Origin: Microcystis panniformis FACHB-1757
Lineage (GTDB): Bacteria; Cyanobacteriota; Cyanobacteriia; Cyanobacteriales; Microcystaceae
Assembly (NCBI RefSeq): GCF_001264245.1
Contig: NZ_CP011339.1
Coordinates: 5,084,001 to 5,148,000, forward strand
Length of the DNA: 64,000 nt
Direction: 5' to 3'
Shown one piece after another: positions 63,591-64,000 of the stretch (positions within the stretch are counted from its first letter, which is position 1; the number at the start of each line of letters is the position of its first letter). Under the pieces are notes generated by a model, which saw nothing but the letters and a program-made list of their open reading frames with translations, was not told where the DNA came from and made no database searches. A program made the translations under genes and the position numbers.

Positions 63591-63721
63591 CTACCGATTA
63601 ATTTTATTATAAGTAGGGAGGCACAATTATTTGTAGGATGGGTTAGCGGTAGCGTAACATGATCTGGCGTTGGGTTTCATGCTTCAACCCAACCTACGTT
63701 CTACCGATTAATTTTATTATA
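63591..63721. repeat. 89-bp hairpin repeat (copy 2) with 21-bp flanking direct repeats
   Basis: Element 63612-63700 is the reverse complement of 53746-53835. It is bracketed by exact 21-bp copies at 63591-63611 and 63701-63721 beginning CTACCGATTAATTTTATT. The flanks look like a target duplication or duplicated recombination site. Confidence 0.85.
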
Positions 63722-63852
63722 GCATTGCCAAATAATCGGTTAAAATAGAAGAACAAAAGTTGCAATCGAGGTCAATCTGTCGAAGCCAGGAATTTCTAAC
63801 AGCAATGGGGAAATAATCCCCCGTCACAGCCTAACTTGATGGGGGGAGTATG
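63722..63852. other. Intergenic, nothing recognised
   Basis: About 130 bp between the hairpin repeat and the last partial gene. Only simple sequence and a GGGGGG tract at 63841-63846 are seen. Confidence 0.4.
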
Positions 63853-64000
63853 TCACTGTTGTAATGCTTTTAAGAAGCGTCCCATAGTGGCAAATAAACC
63901 CGACTTTTTGGCTTTGTTAGCAGGATTAGAACTATCATCGGGATTATTACTAGAAGCTTTCAGAATCAGATTTTCTAAAGCTTCGCCCATGGGTTTAGTG
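63853..64000 (-). CDS. C-terminal end of an unidentified protein (partial)
   Basis: The frame is open from the window edge: TKPMGEALENLILKASSNNP, DDSSNPANKAKKSGLFATMG, RFLKALQQ, stop at 63853-63855. A Ser/Asn-rich linker precedes a short basic helix. The family is not recognisable from the tail. Confidence 0.6.
   Translation of the reverse strand, partial: TKPMGEALENLILKASSNNPDDSSNPANKAKKSGLFATMGRFLKALQQ

Overview
The window looks like a cyanobacterial chromosome segment, most probably Microcystis or a close relative. The evidence is moderate GC, recurring GCGATCGC (HIP1) palindromes, heptamer CAGTTAT repeats, cyanobacterial lineage genes (ndhL, DUF3007, LdpA, DUF3727, an R3H/Ycf45-type ATPase, plant-type glycerate kinase), several toxin-antitoxin modules and a very heavy load of insertion sequences (IS). 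The species is inferred from style; no database search was possible.

Layout. 1-2.9 kb: an IS630 copy that beheaded a J-domain gene, then a membrane-anchored Ser/Thr kinase. 2.9-8.6 kb: a decayed IS4 element and a toxin-antitoxin (TA) island (orphan MazE with truncated MazF, VapBC-like pair, RelE with an internal stop, MazF-type pair) plus PEP-CTERM leftovers. 8.8-11.4 kb: Uma2-type genes, one split by an IS5 element. 11.4-14.7 kb: a Gld-type ABC transporter operon. 14.9-19.5 kb: glycerate kinase, an alpha/beta hydrolase, a DUF29 tandem duplication and a lone AAA ATPase. 19.5-24.5 kb: an IS graveyard (ISKra4 with two nested MITEs, i.e. miniature inverted-repeat elements; IS1 split by IS5; IS630). 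24.5-36.6 kb: VWA protein, ruvX, GNAT, an intact 1.5-kb IS, DprA-like, MAPEG, adenosine deaminase-like, carB, tldD. 37-41.8 kb: ISAs1, tatA, lpdA and an IS4 relic/MITE/ISL3 cluster. 41.8-50.2 kb: queG, HAD phosphatase, tRNA-Leu, ndhL, DUF3007, zinc protease-like, GH88, R3H ATPase, ldpA, DUF3727. 50.2-59.4 kb: a nested IS630 in an IS605-like remnant, surE, tRNA-Arg, prmA, serA, ilvB, bioD. 59.4-64 kb: repeats, a split type IIG restriction-modification gene and the end of an unknown gene.

How it fits together. The core genes serve primary metabolism: serine and branched-chain amino acid synthesis, carbamoyl phosphate, biotin, photorespiratory glycerate, dihydrolipoamide, queuosine and cyclic electron flow. 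They are separated by accessory blocks in which mobile elements have inserted into genes and into each other. Target duplications let several insertions be placed to the base.

Two cross-window observations stand out. First, five otherwise conserved genes (gldG-like, ABC permease, AAA ATPase, carB, bioD) each carry a frameshift explained by loss of one base from a homopolymer of five or six. That pattern points to consensus sequencing error or, less likely, slippage mutation. Second, several repeat families trace to elements present in the window: MITEs with ISL3 and ISKra4 ends, and a 16-bp tandem array whose unit matches the ISAs1 terminal repeat.
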